Part shown: positions 17,919 to 28,867 of the stretch, piece by piece
Layout: the number at the start of each line of letters is the position of its first letter
How positions within the stretch are numbered: position 1 is the stretch's first letter
Assembly (NCBI GenBank): GCA_905221605.1
Contig: CAJNDS010002100.1
Span: 355,001 to 419,000 of the forward strand
Source of the DNA: Symbiodinium natans
Taxonomy: Eukaryota; Sar; Dinophyceae; Suessiales; Symbiodiniaceae
Length of the DNA: 64,000 nucleotides
Direction of reading: 5' to 3'
Notes under the pieces: model-generated
Databases searched by the model: none
The model's input: only the letters and a program-made list of their open reading frames with translations
Told to the model about the DNA's origin: nothing
Position numbers and translations under genes: made by a program

Positions 17919-18924
17919 AGGGGCCAGATTCAGCAGCGACCCTGCCTTCGTGTGCAAACAGTTGCGCGCCTTCCAAATCGGGTTAGGGTTGGCATCGCAG
18001 GTTGCAAGCGTCGGCGCAGCACCCTGTTTACTTACTTTAGCATGTGTGTCTGCGCAGTTTCCTGAGTGTATGCCTGTATGCTTGTACTATGGTGGTAGCA
18101 CACTGGGACTCATCAGTATTTTTCGCATACTGGCTGAAGATATTTCTACTGTATATAGTACGCAAAACTTCATTGCCCGGCTCCAAACGCTCCAACGCCT
18201 CAGCCAAGGCTCAAAAGCAAATACAAACCCACGCAGAGGTCCGAACGGGAATCCCAAACTCTATAACCCCTGCAAACCCAGCACACCCTCTAAACCTCTG
18301 AACCCAAAAAAACCCTCTCAACCCTCCAAACCCTATAAACCCTATGAACCCTCTAAACCCTATAAACCCTATGAACCCTCTAAACCCTCCACAACCAAGT
18401 AACCTTACGAACCATAAATGTCCATCAGCCCTAGGGGGCCCTCAAACTCCCTCTGCCGCTTCGAGCAGCATGGGCAGTGCCCGCTCAGCTCCGACTCCGA
18501 CTCCCGGCTGCCCCTGTGAAGATTTTTGGGCAAGTCGAAGCCATGATGGACCCTCAAAAGTCGATGTCTGCTTATCTACACTTCCTCACTCCGTCATACA
18601 CAAGTATGCTTGCAGGAAGCAGGGGATTGTTAGAACTGTTTTTTCAAGTCTCTCGCGCTCTCTGCAAGCACAGCGCGGCGTCGCGCTGTGTCGCGCCCAT
18701 CGACCCAAGGACGACCTCCAAGTCTTCGGGCCCAGAAGCCCAAGAGCCGGCTGGGCAGCGCGGCTCATGGAGGGCTGTTTATTGGGGGGAGAGGAGCCAT
18801 GATTGATGGGCTAGAACAGAAGGCGGAGTATGCCAACCTTTTTTTGGGGTTCAGGGGTGCTTGGGGAACAAGTTTCACGATGACCTGACTTCCTGCTAAG
18901 CCCTAACTGCGCCCTAAACCTTAA
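17919..18924. other. Mostly non-coding; contains a 10-bp repeat
   Basis: Contains the CCCTATAAA-type repeat at 18263-18405. Open frames at 18344-18806 lack splice signals and look like noise. CCCTAAA occurs once just before the ATG at 18925. Confidence 0.35.
18263..18405. repeat. CCCTATAAA/CCCTCTAAA tandem repeat
   Basis: About 14 units of ACCCTNTRAA (CCCTATAAA, CCCTATGAA, CCCTCTAAA), with a higher-order repeat AACCCTCTAAACCCTATAAA seen twice. It is a telomere-motif relative with 10-bp periodicity and gives a spurious K-P-Y/S open frame. Confidence 0.75.
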
Positions 18925-19370
18925 ATGGCGCATTTGAGGATGAGCGAGCTCAGGGTCACCGTGGCCTTTGCCACCACTGGGGAGACCCACTCAACTGTTG
19001 CTGCTCGGCGCTATGGCAACCATGGGACGTGCTATCTGAACTCCCTTAAACTCAAACTCTCCAGGCACAGCATGTTTGCGGATTTCTCTTCAAGCCATCT
19101 TCACCCTTGCCTCAGGTCCTGCAGTCCAACGCAGTCGTGTCCGACTTGGCGAAGGCTGGTCTGAAGATGTGGATATATGATGATATGTGGATCAAGTTGA
19201 GAGGTGGCTTTGTTGCTCTGCAGCCCGTCGGCAAGAATGGAAGCAATGCTGGCGGTGGGAGTCGGTCTCATGTGCAGGAGTTGCAGAAGACCAGCCAGGA
19301 TGCCCTAGGCAGCTGCAGCTTCCTGAGAGATGGGCTGCCGCTGCGCATGGAGGATCACCGAAAACAGTGA
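18925..19370 (+). CDS. Two-exon gene candidate, unknown
   Basis: An ATG at 18925 opens MAHLRMSELRVTVAFATTG and stays natural to about 19040. A second exon starts at 19116 after CACCCTTGCCTCAG, a good pyrimidine-rich acceptor. It runs 84 codons (VLQSNAVVSDLAKAGLKMWI ... RMEDHRKQ) to TGA at 19368. The donor of the first exon is not resolved. Function unknown. Confidence 0.45.
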
Positions 19371-20053
19371 GACTTTTCTTGTCACGTGTTGCAGCATCGC
19401 GTTGTCAATCTAAGCGGAAGGATCGCATTTCGTGCAGCGCGGACCTCTCAGATGTGACGATTCAGCTGGTGGTTCGGAGCCCGAGTGGGTGAAAGTCGCA
19501 AAGCTCTCACTCCAAGACATATACCCGCCATTCCGTGAAGTATCGTACAGTGACAGCACCTGCAGACAATACAGGCTCAGTATCTTTGCATATGCACACA
19601 GTGTTGTGGCCCAGTCCATGCACGATATCTCAGCCAGTCACTCCGTCTTGAAAATGCTAAACGCTGGGCAGCTGTTGCCGGAAAGCGTTCTTGTCACTCC
19701 CACTCAGATTCTGAGGTCCACAGGCTGGAGGGGCGGTGGACGTGGAAGAAGGGAGAGAAGCCGGATGAGAAGCAGGAGGCGCATCAACCCTTGGAGCCTG
19801 AGAGCCCCGAACCCTCCTAGGAGAGGGCTTAGGGTGTTCAAAAGGGTTTAGGTGCTTAAAAGGGTTTAGGGGGTTGACAAAGTCTACAGGGTGTGTAGGA
19901 TTTTTTTGGGGATGACAGGGGCTGACAGGTTTTAGAGGGTTCAGGCTCTAGGGTTGCAAGAAATTTCTGAAGCCACTTTCAGCTTGCGAAAAAATCTCCA
20001 GAGAGAGACAGAGAGAGGGAGAGATAGGGAGGGAGAGAGAGAGAGAGTCCGAG
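19371..20053. other. Weakly coding interval and GA repeat
   Basis: A frame at 19432-19851 is open and starts naturally but becomes R-rich; no clear splice sites. Degenerate TTTAGGG units occur at 19815-19875. A GAGAGA-rich tract fills 19998-20048. Confidence 0.3.
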
Positions 20054-20212
20054 GTGGCTCATGACTACGAGTGCCACGTTCTGCTGCTGCGCGGCGACGG
20101 CCAAGCGCAGAGTAGCAAATACCACACCTGGCGGTCCGCAGCTCAGATCGCCCGAAGTGCACACAAGATACAGGATGGAGTGGGAAGACAACATACGGCA
20201 CCTAGTATTTGA
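20054..20212 (+). CDS. Exon candidate, unknown
   Basis: After GAGAGTCCGAG the frame gives 52 codons (VAHDYECHVLLLRGDGQAQS ...) to a TGA. The preceding 50 bp are purine-rich rather than pyrimidine-rich, unusual for an acceptor; the same is seen before the exon at 39296. Confidence 0.35.
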   Translation: MAHDYECHVLLLRGDGQAQSSKYHTWRSAAQIARSAHKIQDGVGRQHTAPSI

Positions 20213-20841
20213 GGTACTCGTACCCCAAAACGGATCAGAATTTTGACAACCACCCATCTAACTGCTTTTGTATATATACCAGAAAGAACGAGCGAACGCA
20301 ACAAAGGCAAAGTCCATCATCTCTAGCATCGAAACTAGAGATTAGAAAATGTATGTATCAATCCTGTATACTGATACTCGTACAAAAATCGAAACAGAGA
20401 CACGAAACTATCTTTTACAGCAAAAAACAATTCCCGATGCAGCGTGTGCTACGGTCAGATAAACATTGCCATCTTTGCATTAGCAGGGTCTGATGCTCGT
20501 AGACTCATAGCAATTTGTGGGTTCCAGCTTCAAACAGGTGCTTTGTGCCGATGCGTTGAAGTTAGAGTGCGTGCGGAGGGCTCTTTCGGAAAATGGGGCA
20601 CAGACAGGGGCTGGCTGATTGAAGTTTGAGAGGTCGTGCTTGAGTCAGCGTTCTTCGGCTTCCGACGTTAGCCCATGATCAAAAAGACAAATGCACATGT
20701 GTATGCATGTGAGTATATGTATGTGATTGTATATATATATATGTGTGTACATTTATAGTTTTGTTTTTTGGTTTGAGCTTCTCTGCCCTATCGTTTCCCT
20801 CAACTCCCAATCAGCTGAAGCTCAGACTCCTTCCCCCACAG

Positions 20842-20955
20842 CCAAAGCCCGAAACCCGAGGCGAGATGACGAGAACTACGGCAGCCAGCGGACGATCATC
20901 GGCTGCACGAGCCGCCCAGGCCCGAAAGACGAGCTTTCCAGCGCCTTCTTGCGCG
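20842..20955 (+). CDS. Internal exon, unknown gene
   Basis: Strong acceptor TTCCCCCACAG, frame KARNPRRDDENYGSQRTIIG to SSAFLRG, donor GCGCG/GTGAGGG. It ends after the first base of a codon, exactly as needed by the exon at 21158. No family recognised; the segment is polar and charged. Confidence 0.55.
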
Positions 20956-21157
20956 GTGAGGGCGCCCATGAAGGCCCATTTTGGGGGGGCTTGAGCAACA
21001 CTCTAGGCTATTTGGGGGCATATTTGGCTTTCTTACAGTGTAGCCCTGCACGAGAGTTTGAGAACAAATGGATCAACCTCCAGTCAGGCTACTGGGGCTT
21101 TTCTGGTTTCAGCTGGTACTTGAGACAAGGGGCACCCCCTCCCGATTTTTGGCACAG

Positions 21158-21345
21158 GTCGTGGCGTCTGGGAGGTCCAACAGGATCCTGAACCGACCCT
21201 CTGCGTGAGCGGGGCTGGCTTCACCTCTGCCGGAATCATTGAGAATGATGACCTGGTGGTGCATGGTGCTGGTCCCATCCCGCACGAGGTCTTCACGGTG
21301 ACCCTGCGGGATCTCTTGTCCACCTTCGAGTTCTCGCAGGAGTGA
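21158..21345 (+). CDS. Terminal exon, unknown gene
   Basis: Joined in phase to 20842-20955 across a 202-bp GT-AG intron. Reads RGVWEVQQDPEPTLCVSGAG, then ENDDLVVHGAGPIPHEVF and ends LSTFEFSQE with TGA at 21343. A compact soluble domain is likely, but I cannot name it. Confidence 0.6.
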
Positions 21346-21516
21346 GCCAAAGCATGCCAAAATGCGAGACACCAGGAGACCGTGAGCCCACGACCGTGAG
21401 GACTCCAGCAGTCGCCGCGGCCACAAGAAGCTCTCTCTGTCTGCTGTCAGTATGCAGCACGCCAAGTGCTTGTAGTGCACCGCTGTCCAACCTGAAGAAA
21501 GTTTCTCTTGCCTAAG

Positions 21517-21619
21517 GGTTTCAGCATCCCTCTACAACCCGAAGTCCTCTTTCACCGCAACTCCCTGCAGTCGATGGACCTCCAGCGTCTCCACCAAGCC
21601 GTCGTGGAGGCATCGGCCA
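21517..21619 (+). CDS. Exon candidate, unknown
   Basis: After TTGCCTAAG: GFSIPLQPEVLFHRNSLQSM to QAVVEASA, then donor GTATCTGC. Degenerate TTTAGGG units (TTAAGGGTTTG, TTTAGGGTTTT) start 35 bp after the donor. Function unknown. Confidence 0.4.
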
Positions 21620-23331
21620 GTATCTGCAGAATCTGCCCTCGGCTTAGGATTTTAGTTTCTTTTAGGTTTGTTAAGGGTTTGTTAAGGGTTGTTTAGGGTT
21701 TTAAGGATCTGTAGGGTTTGTAGGGTCGATAGGGTTCAGGGAGTTCAGGCATCTTGGTCCTGGTCGGTTTCTGTGTGCCAAGGTTTGTCGGGTTTGAGTG
21801 GAGAGCTTGGCAGGAATGAGGGCTTTGGGTTGATATGGGATTCCGGAGCTTACGGGCTTGTGGGTGTACATGGGTTACGGGTTGGTTACCTGGTTGGCTT
21901 CAGAGGCTCATGCCTACATACACCCGAAGCCCTGAACCCTTTGAAAGTTGCCTCGGCCAGGCTCAGCAAGAGGACGGCCTCCCGGAGAAGGACTCTGAAA
22001 GAGAGAGAGAGAAAGAAAGAAAGAACGAACGGAAGAAAGAAAGAAAGAAAGAGAGCTGCCCACGCAAACCTCTCTCTCTCTCTTCGAAATTAGGCTGGCT
22101 TTTGTGGGTCCGTATCTCTAGCATCCGTACTATACAGGAGACCCTCCAAAAAAGTGACCCTTATCTAGAGAGCTACCCTCCCCAATCTCGCTATTGGCCG
22201 AGAGCTTCGAGCCTCTTCGAGCTGCGAAGTTGTTGCGTGGAGGACTTGGCCAGCGCATTGAAGACGCTGGAAGACTTGAAGGCACAAACTGGTTCAAACG
22301 TGGGGGGAATTTGGGAACGTACTTGGGCGTGATCACTTTGCTGCCTTTTTGGCTGGAGGGGTCAGGGTCTTCGGCGATGAAGGAGCGCCTGATCCCCCAC
22401 ACACTTCCCCCCCAACGGCCCAACACCCCAAACCACGCAGCCCGGCGCAGTGCACGCAGGAGGAGGACCTGAGTCGGCTCGAGAGGCACCTGAAGCAGGC
22501 ACTCTTTCTGTTGAAAACATAGAAACCCGAAATCCCAGTTCTATCCTCACGATGACGTCTAGAGTCTCTTTAGGGTACAGATGCCAAACTCGCCCAAACG
22601 TCGCCACCCAGAAGACCCTAGCGATGACAGCTTCAGACCCGAACACCCTAAACCCCAAACCAACAGTCTATAAGCCCAAAATCAAGATCTGATCTTGCTC
22701 AAAAGCGTGGCTGAGAGATCCCGCCAAGAACCCACATGCACTTGAAACCCAATTAAACCCTGAACCGGCCTAATGCGCTTTAGTCGGGGGGGCCCCCTGT
22801 TTAAAGTCAATTTTGCGGGGCCTGGCTATTCAGGGCGCACTGACTTTGGGGCTCCAGAGTGGGGTTCCGAATTTAGTCAAAGCGTTCCGTCAGAAAATTT
22901 TGTGGGTTGAAATCAATTGGCAGGGCCTCGCTGCCCTTTCTAGAATCATATAAGACCCGTGGACCGTTTAAAGAAAGCAGGAACCGGCTAACATTAAACC
23001 TTTACTAGCCCTAGATAGTGAATGTCAATGTGGGGGCCCCTTGTAGGCCTCCGAAGCATCCGACTTCCGGGCGGTGGACGGGCTGCTCCGGCGTGCGCGG
23101 CTGTGCCGCGAGTTGGGGGTGGAGGCTGGCCCCTCCGTGTTGCCCGCAGAGCCGCTGGTGTTGGGTTTTGGTTTGTTTATGGGGCTCCTAAAAAGGTTTG
23201 TAATGGGTAATGGGGTTTTTGCAGGGTTTACATAGGGTCGTTTGGGCTCACAGGGCTTGCAGGGTCTCATGGGGTTTGTTGGGTTGAAGGTTGGTTGTTT
23301 GGGCCACGTCTTTTGGTGGACTGTGACTTAC
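21620..23331. other. Mostly non-coding
   Basis: TTTAGGG-like units near 21655-21740, a GAAA/GAGA tract at 21996-22085, CCCTAAA-like units at 22645-22690. A possible exon near 22200-22292 is open in two frames and cannot be resolved. A GTTTGTAGGG-type run lies at 23200-23280. Confidence 0.35.
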
Positions 23332-23446
23332 ATGCATTGAGAGCGTCGTTGAGACGTGCGAGCACACCCTTTGCTTCTCGGATTCTTGCCCGAAGAGATG
23401 CCAGAAGCGAGTCGTAGTTTGCGAGTACACCAGAATCGCCGCGGCA
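23332..23446 (-). CDS. Minus-strand exon candidate
   Basis: Reading the minus strand, acceptor CATCTGCGCAG is followed by 38 codons (CRGDSGVLANYDSLLASLRA ... RLNDALNA) and a perfect GTAAGT donor. The product is helical and coiled-coil-like. A plus-strand signal-peptide frame starts only 10 bp away, so the two could be divergent genes or one call is wrong. Confidence 0.4.
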
Positions 23447-23455
23447 CTGCGCAGA

Positions 23456-23668
23456 TGCTGAGAGCCTGGCTGCTTGCGGCTGTTCTCCGCAGCGTGACAG
23501 CGACATGCTCGGTGAATTTGCAAACCGACTCCATGGGGGGCCCCGGCGGCTGCACTCCGGACGGGCTGGCAGCCATGACAAACCTCGAGGCACCAGGGCC
23601 ACAACTGCAAAAGAACACCCCCCCCAATAAGTGGCGAGGCTACTTGGCGACCTCGAAGGATACAACAT
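23456..23668 (+). CDS. Possible signal-peptide exon
   Basis: ATG directly after GCGCAG opens MLRAWLLAAVLRSVTATCS, a typical signal peptide with a likely cleavage near TATC, then a Gly/Cys-containing segment (MGGPGGCTPDG). It could be the first exon of the type I membrane protein beginning near 24140. The donor is not resolved. Confidence 0.35.
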
Positions 23669-24139
23669 AGCAAGCCCCCAAAGCAGCCCTTACACGAGGT
23701 TCCGATAAAGGAGGCGATTGATAAAACAACGTGTTTTTTCCGACCGCGGTCCGGAGTTTTCAGAGCCCGAAACCCGAGGCCCCAAACTGCAAGGCAAAGA
23801 CCGACAAAGCAAACACTTTGCAGGCGGGAACTGACGCGAAGTGCTATTGTCCATCCAACATTCGTGGCGGAAACATCAAATTCAAACCCTAAACCATAAA
23901 GTCATAAACGCCAAAACCAACCAAACAGACATCTGTAAGGGCAAACTAGCGCATTGTTTCATTCTCACTTCCAAAAACCACTGGCGTAAACGTTGTGACC
24001 TCTAAACCGCACTCCTTTAGATTCGCCACTCAGGCCGCCCGAAGTCCATCCTCACCCATCTCACTTTAGTCTTGCTGGGATGTTGATGTATTGTTGCTTT
24101 TGGTATCTTGGGGGCCACTCCTGGGTCCTGGAAGGAGAG

Positions 24140-24974
24140 GGCCATCGTGCAGTGCTTTCACTACTGTGCGTCCAGTTACAGCATCGCTTGGCAACAAGAG
24201 AAGGGGGCGACTGCCGCCGTGGCAACACCAGCTGCAACAACTTGTCCGACTGCATCCCTCGTGTGCAGCCCCGTGCTACTGGGCTGCGCAAAGCCCTTCG
24301 GCGAGTTCCCAAATGCCTGCAGTGGCATTGTGCCACTGGTCGAGAATAAGGCCACTTTCTTTGTGGCATTCTATGCATACAGTGAAGATGCTGGCAACGG
24401 CACATCCCAGCAGGTCTTGGCCACACGTGTGGTGGCTGACCCCAACACGATTTGTTCCGGAGTTTACAAAGTTGATTCGGGCAATTGTCTGGGCCTCAGC
24501 ACCGGGGCGCCGGCCGAAGAGGGTGCCGCAGTTGCCCCACCCATGCCACCGAACATCCCCAACATGCCAGCTCCGTTCCCGGCCGTGGATCCGCAAGAGC
24601 AAACAACGACCACGTCCACCACAACCACCACCACCACCACAACCACCACCACCACCACCACGACGACCACCACCACCACCACGACGACGACCACCACCAC
24701 CAGCACCACCACCACCACCACGACCACGACCACGACCACGACCACCACCACCACCACGACCACGACCACGACCACAACCACGACATCTACATCAGCCGAG
24801 GATGACAAAGATAGTGGGGATAACGACAGCAGCCTTTTCTGGTATGCAGTCGCAGTGGCGACGCTCGTGGTTGTTGTGGCTGGTCTTTGCTGTCGCAGAG
24901 CCCGCCTTGCCGAAGAAGAGAGGGCGCTAAGGAATGCCCAAGAAATTGAGATTCAATCCATCTATCGCTACTGA
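24140..24974 (+). CDS. Type I membrane protein with Thr-rich stalk
   Basis: Large exon ending at TGA; its start is not fixed, with AG candidates near 24140. Order: an ectodomain with about eight cysteines (QCFHYC, TTCPTASLVCSPVLLGC, FPNACSG, TICSGV), a P/A-rich linker, and a run of about 60 threonines encoded by ACC/ACG (24605-24790). Then come an acidic spacer, one membrane segment (LFWYAV...GLCC) and a cytoplasmic tail of about 26 residues ending QSIYRY. A cell-surface glycoprotein with an O-glycosylated stalk is inferred. The signal peptide is probably in an upstream exon, perhaps 23456. Confidence 0.6.
24605..24790. repeat. ACC/ACG trinucleotide repeat
   Basis: Coding microsatellite that encodes the Thr stalk; in other frames it gives H/D and P/R runs, and on the minus strand V and W runs. 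Length variation between individuals is expected. Confidence 0.9.
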
Positions 24975-25232
24975 GTCGGATCATGACAAGATTCTGCGAT
25001 GTCTCACTGGCTGACATGAACAGTGCTGGCCTTAAAAAACGAGAGCAGGTCCGCCGTTCTTCGAGGGGTTTTAGGAACAAGTGGAGGTTGTTCGAGGGTC
25101 CTTCTTTTCAGATCCATTCCAAGAGGTTCTTGTTCGGAGGCCCTGTAATGAGCAACCACTCATGGAACATACTTACATTTGGGCATCCTGAGCCCCCTAA
25201 ACACCCCAGAAAACCCCAACCAAAACCCCAGA

Positions 25233-25425
25233 AACCCCAAAACCCTAAACCCTAAACCCTCAACCCTGACCCTAACCTCCGAATCTGTCGTGTTGTTGCA
25301 TGGTTTTGTGCAGGTGGATCGCTTGGACCTTGAGTCTTACAGGGAGCTCGCTGTCCAGCTGAAGGCCTTCTGCATCCTTTCATGCTTTAGGGTTTAGGGT
25401 CTAGGGTCCAGGGTTTAGGGTTTGG
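25233..25425. repeat. Telomere-like tracts flanking an exon
   Basis: CCCTAAACCCTAAACCCTCA at 25240-25270 lies upstream of the exon at 25314; TTTAGGG units at 25386-25425 lie downstream. Confidence 0.75.
25314..25364 (+). CDS. Exon candidate, unknown
   Basis: After GTTTTGTGCAG: VDRLDLESYRELAVQLK, phase 0, with a GC donor (AAG/GCCTTC). The frame stays open to 25395 if a later donor is used. Confidence 0.4.
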
Positions 25426-25429
25426 GGGT

Positions 25430-26353
25430 CCCTATTTTCTATCGGGTTTTCGGGTTTTTTTTGTAGGGTTTTTTGGGGGGTTGTAGGGCTGTGGTCTGTG
25501 TCTGCACTCAATGATGGGAGTTGGCGTGTTGGTCTTGCGCCAATCTCAAACGCAGGAGCGTTTAAACTCAGGGAGTAGGCTCTGGTGTGAACAGAGCGTC
25601 GGCGTGAGAGTCGGAAAGACATCACAAGGCCGAGGCCCGGATTCCATAGAGGTTGGATGAATCGAAAACACCAAGGCGCATGAAAAGGCCGAAGCAAAAA
25701 AAAATGACAAACCCCAGGCTTCTTCCGCAGCCCTGTAAGCCCCTGGCCAGAACAGGAAGCCAACATTCGCCTGGTGCAGGCAAGAGCCGGATAGTCCCAA
25801 ACACCGAATGCTTCGGAAGCTTTGTAGAAGTGAGTGGTGAGGTCTTGTTTGAGGGCTTCAGCGTGCTCAGAGGATAGGGTTTACAGAGGCTGCAGCGGCT
25901 TATGGAGGTTTGGGGGTTGTACGCGGTTTCAAGTTGGAAGGGTGAAAAGCGAGAGAAGCGAGAGAGAGCGAGAGATGCAGAGACACGGAAGGAAGGAAGG
26001 AAGACGCTGGAAGGAAGGAAGGAAGGGAGGAAGGAAGGAAGGGAGACAGAAGAACAAAAAGAAGAGGAAGAGAGCTTGGCGCATTTCACCCTTTGGCATC
26101 AGGAGGACATCCACAAACAGCAGCGGCACGATTGGCCCATGGCTCGTTCGTTCTCTGCTACTGTAGCAGTGCGCGGCACGCGACTTTGATTCTTCGAGCT
26201 TCCACAGAAGAGATGTGTAGCTTTCCAATTAGGACGCGTGGCTACGCCACCAAACTCTGCACGAGCACAAAGCCCCCAGACTACTCCATGTATACCACTA
26301 TACAGGCGTGACCGCGAGTCTTACCATGGCCACGGCAACGACTACGGCTGCAG
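25430..26353. other. Non-coding interval with GA repeat
   Basis: Poly-T and G runs at 25440-25490, a GAGA/GGAA purine tract at 25945-26070, and no supported exon. Open frames on both strands across the purine tract are low-complexity. Confidence 0.35.
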
Positions 26354-26723
26354 ACACCACCCACCAAAGACCACAAGTCGCCACTGCTAGTGCAAGCACT
26401 GCTCCTGGCTATAATTCCCGCTGCGCTGGTACTGTTCCTTCTGCTTGCACTTCTATTGCCAGTACTGGCTGCTTCTCCCCATACAGTAGCTGCACGTTGG
26501 CAGTGCTGCACAGCCTTCAGTTTTTGCTCCCTGGCCTCGACTCTGTTCGGAAGCCTATGTCTCGTTGTGGAGAGCGGCTTCCATGCCTCAGGCCCGCAGT
26601 ACTGGAGGCCGTCGAGCGCGAGCAGGAGCAGGGCGGTCTGTCAGACATTCTGCGATGAGCTACAATTTATTCCGGAAGCGGGCATCCTCTTCAGATGTGG
26701 ATCTTGCAGAATGTTTACGTGCA
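26354..26723 (+). CDS. Membrane protein exon
   Basis: After CGGCTGCAG the frame begins TPPTKDHKSPLLVQALLLAI and gives a 25-30 residue hydrophobic segment (IIPAALVLFLLLALLLPVLA). A Cys-rich hydrophobic segment (QCCTAFSFCSLASTLFG) and several further cysteines follow. It ends at donor GTAAGG. Two membrane spans are likely. No family recognised. Confidence 0.45.
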
Positions 26724-27203
26724 GTAAGGCAAACAGATGGGCCTTCCTGCTGACATATGGTAGGCGTGTAGCAAAGCTAAAAAACGAAAAACATCCAGGG
26801 AGAATCGGAGAACTCGTCCTGTCGTTTTTGGCTATCTGGTTTGTCCTGATTTTTTTGTTTCGGTTTGCTTGAAAGTATACAGGGAAAACCGCGAACCTCA
26901 CTCGCGAAACACGGGGTTTTGCCAGCGCCCCCACAACCGCCCGAACCAAAAACACAAACAAAACCTCCAGGGAGAATCTCAGAGCGCGTTTCGTGTCTTT
27001 TTCGGGTATTCCGCGGTTTTGTTTCTTGACTTCGGGGTGTTCGGGGTGTTTTGGGTTTAGCTACGTGTCATGTTTTAAGGGGCTCAAGGGCTTACTTGTG
27101 CGCTTCATAGGAGTTAGCTATAGGAGTTTATGGGGTTTCTGTGATTTGTAGGACGTATAGGCTAGCACTTCTAGGGTTCACATGACTTGTGTGATGTACA
27201 AAA
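26724..27203. other. No gene seen
   Basis: Contains two diverged copies of CATCCAGGGAGAATC..AGA..CTCGTCC-like sequence (26793 and 26970) and several TTCGGGGTGTT units near 27035. Confidence 0.3.
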
Positions 27204-27595
27204 CCCTAAACCCTAAACTAAACCCTAAACCCCTAAACCCCTAAACCCCTAAACCCCTAAACCCCTATACCCCTATACCCCTAAACCCCTAAACCCCTAA
27301 ACCCCTAAACCCCTCAACCCTAAACCCCCTAAACCCTAGCTAAGCCCTTTCCGCGCCCAGCATCTCGAGGAGGCAAGCATCCTTGAGCTGGTCGAAGTGG
27401 TGAACTTGCCCTCCGCCATCGCCTGGATCCCAGGAAACAAAGGCCAAGCCTCGTATGGGTTGGGGGTTTAGGGTTTAGGGTTTAGGGTTTGGGGTTTGGG
27501 GCTTTGGGGCTTTGGGGCTTTGGGGCTTTGGGGTTTGGGGCTTGGGGTTTGGGGTTTGGGGCTAGGGGCTTAGGGGTTCAGGGTTTAGGGTCCCA
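27204..27595. repeat. Telomere-like tracts flanking an exon
   Basis: CCCTAAA and CCCCTAAA units fill 27204-27345. After the exon, TTTAGGG, TTTGGGG and GCTTTGGGG units fill 27465-27595. The two tracts are complementary. Confidence 0.85.
27361..27452 (+). CDS. Exon candidate, unknown
   Basis: Strong acceptor CCTTTCCGCGCCCAG, then HLEEASILELVEVVNLPSAI to GNKGQA, donor near 27453 (GTATGG) or a GC a few bases earlier. The following exon at 27703 is in phase 0, so a GC donor or an extra exon may be needed. Confidence 0.5.
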
Positions 27596-27702
27596 ACAGA
27601 GGGGTACCCCTTATAGAACTCAATGTGTTCCATGAGAATCCCCTGAGAAAGGGCCCCAAAATAGGTTCCCTAATTGTTGTGGAAACTTCTGCCTCTCTCC
27701 AG

Positions 27703-27804
27703 GTATGTGGCGAGGTCTCATTGGACCTGTACCCGAGAGGGATCCAGGAAGAGCTAATCACGTTGCCGTGGGAAATCGTCGAGGCAAATAATGCCTTTTG
27801 CTGA
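27703..27804 (+). CDS. Terminal exon candidate
   Basis: After CCTCTCTCCAG: VCGEVSLDLYPRGIQEELIT to NNAFC and TGA. A second frame (MWRGLIGPVPERD...) is also open. The intron separating it from 27361-27452 is about 250 bp and made of TTTAGGG/TTTGGGG repeats. Confidence 0.45.
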   Translation, partial: VCGEVSLDLYPRGIQEELITLPWEIVEANNAFC

Positions 27805-27838
27805 TCCGTGTTGGTTTGGGTGTCGTTTGCTCAAGCAG

Positions 27839-27935
27839 TTGGGAGGTATTCCCTTATACTCACAGTCCTTACTAGGGATTATTATGAGTGCTATAATTTC
27901 GATTGAGGACTGTTAGTATAAGGGGCGTGTTTGGT
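27839..27935. mobile_element. MITE-like element, copy 2
   Basis: Arms CCCTTATACTCACAGTCCTT and AGGACTGTTAGTATAAGGG pair at about 19 of 21 positions. The outer end TTGGGAGGTATTCCC resembles the TTGGGATGTTCCCC end of copy 1. It lies 35 bp after a putative stop codon. Confidence 0.65.
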
Positions 27936-28253
27936 ATGACAACTTGTTGCAAGGGCTAGACCCATGCATTGGTTGAAAGCTGGCTATTTCCCAAAGTACG
28001 GATGCCGCTAATGTCACACCGACATGTATCGGAATCCCAAAAGGGGTAGCCTGGAAAAAGTCTTGCTGCTAATAGTGTTTGTATCAATTTTTGTGGACTG
28101 TTTTAAACCCTACGTATACCCATACTCCCTAAACCCCATAAACCCATTAACCGAGACTCATGCACCCTAAGCTCTATAAACCCTAAACTCTAAGCTCGAA
28201 AAACCCTAAACTCTACCAGCCCTACACCCTACAGTCTACAAACGGTGGCACAG

Positions 28254-28334
28254 AATTCCGTCAATGCAGGCGAAGGTCCAGATCCCACTCCCGACAACCT
28301 CATCCGGCTTGGAGCCGGTTCAGGACTCCTCTGA
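28254..28334 (+). CDS. Terminal exon candidate
   Basis: After GGTGGCACAG: NSVNAGEGPDPTPDNLIRLG to GLL and TGA. CCCTAAA-like units lie upstream at 28105-28225. Function unknown. Confidence 0.35.
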   Translation, partial: NSVNAGEGPDPTPDNLIRLGAGSGLL

Positions 28335-28559
28335 AAAGGGATCATTGTTAGTATCATTATGCTTACTACGACTGATACATGGCCAGTATGGTTCTTATGA
28401 AGATTATGGGATCATGATTGCTACGATTGCTACATGGCTCACATCACAGCAGCGAGGATGATGCCTAGTTCTGTTGCTGGATGCCCTAGCATAATCCTGG
28501 ATTCGGGCAACTCCGGGGCATCTTGGAGTCAGACCGCCACCGCCCTTAATCCCCTAGAG

Positions 28560-28798
28560 TTTGGGTTCAGAGTTAGGGTTTTGGGGTTTGGGGTTTGGGG
28601 TTTAGGGTTTAGGGGCTTTTCAAAAGTTCCCGCTCAAGCTGCTCAGGAAGCGCGGGAGAAGTGTGAGCTCCTCCTGGACAGCATCTCCTCGATTCTCGCA
28701 AAGGAGGCACGGCCGAGACTTCATTTTTGTAATATCCCCTTTCCACCTTTTCCTGCCGGGTTTAGGGTTTAGGGTTTAGGATTTAGGGTTTAGGGACT
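28560..28798. repeat. TTTAGGG-type tracts
   Basis: Tracts at 28575-28612 and 28757-28798 lie on both sides of the exon at 28627; here both are in the TTTAGGG orientation. Confidence 0.75.
28627..28706 (+). CDS. Helical exon candidate
   Basis: After TTTTCAAAAG: PAQAAQEAREKCELLLDSIS to SILAKE, then a GC donor (GAG/GCACGG). Coiled-coil-like. It is preceded by TTTAGGG, not CCCTAAA, an exception to the usual pattern. Confidence 0.45.
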
Positions 28799-28867
28799 TG
28801 GTCGCTTGCCATCAGAAGGGTAACCACGGGAATTACGGGGGGCGGCCCCGTAAGTGAGCAACTTCCC

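Noticed and set aside
24464-24930. Poly-His/Asp, poly-Val and poly-Trp frames
   Set aside because: Shadows of the ACC/ACG repeat that encodes the Thr stalk on the plus strand.
25929-26189. Overlapping frames in the GGAA/GAGA tract
   Set aside because: Low-complexity K/E/R or S/F/L products on the two strands of a purine repeat.
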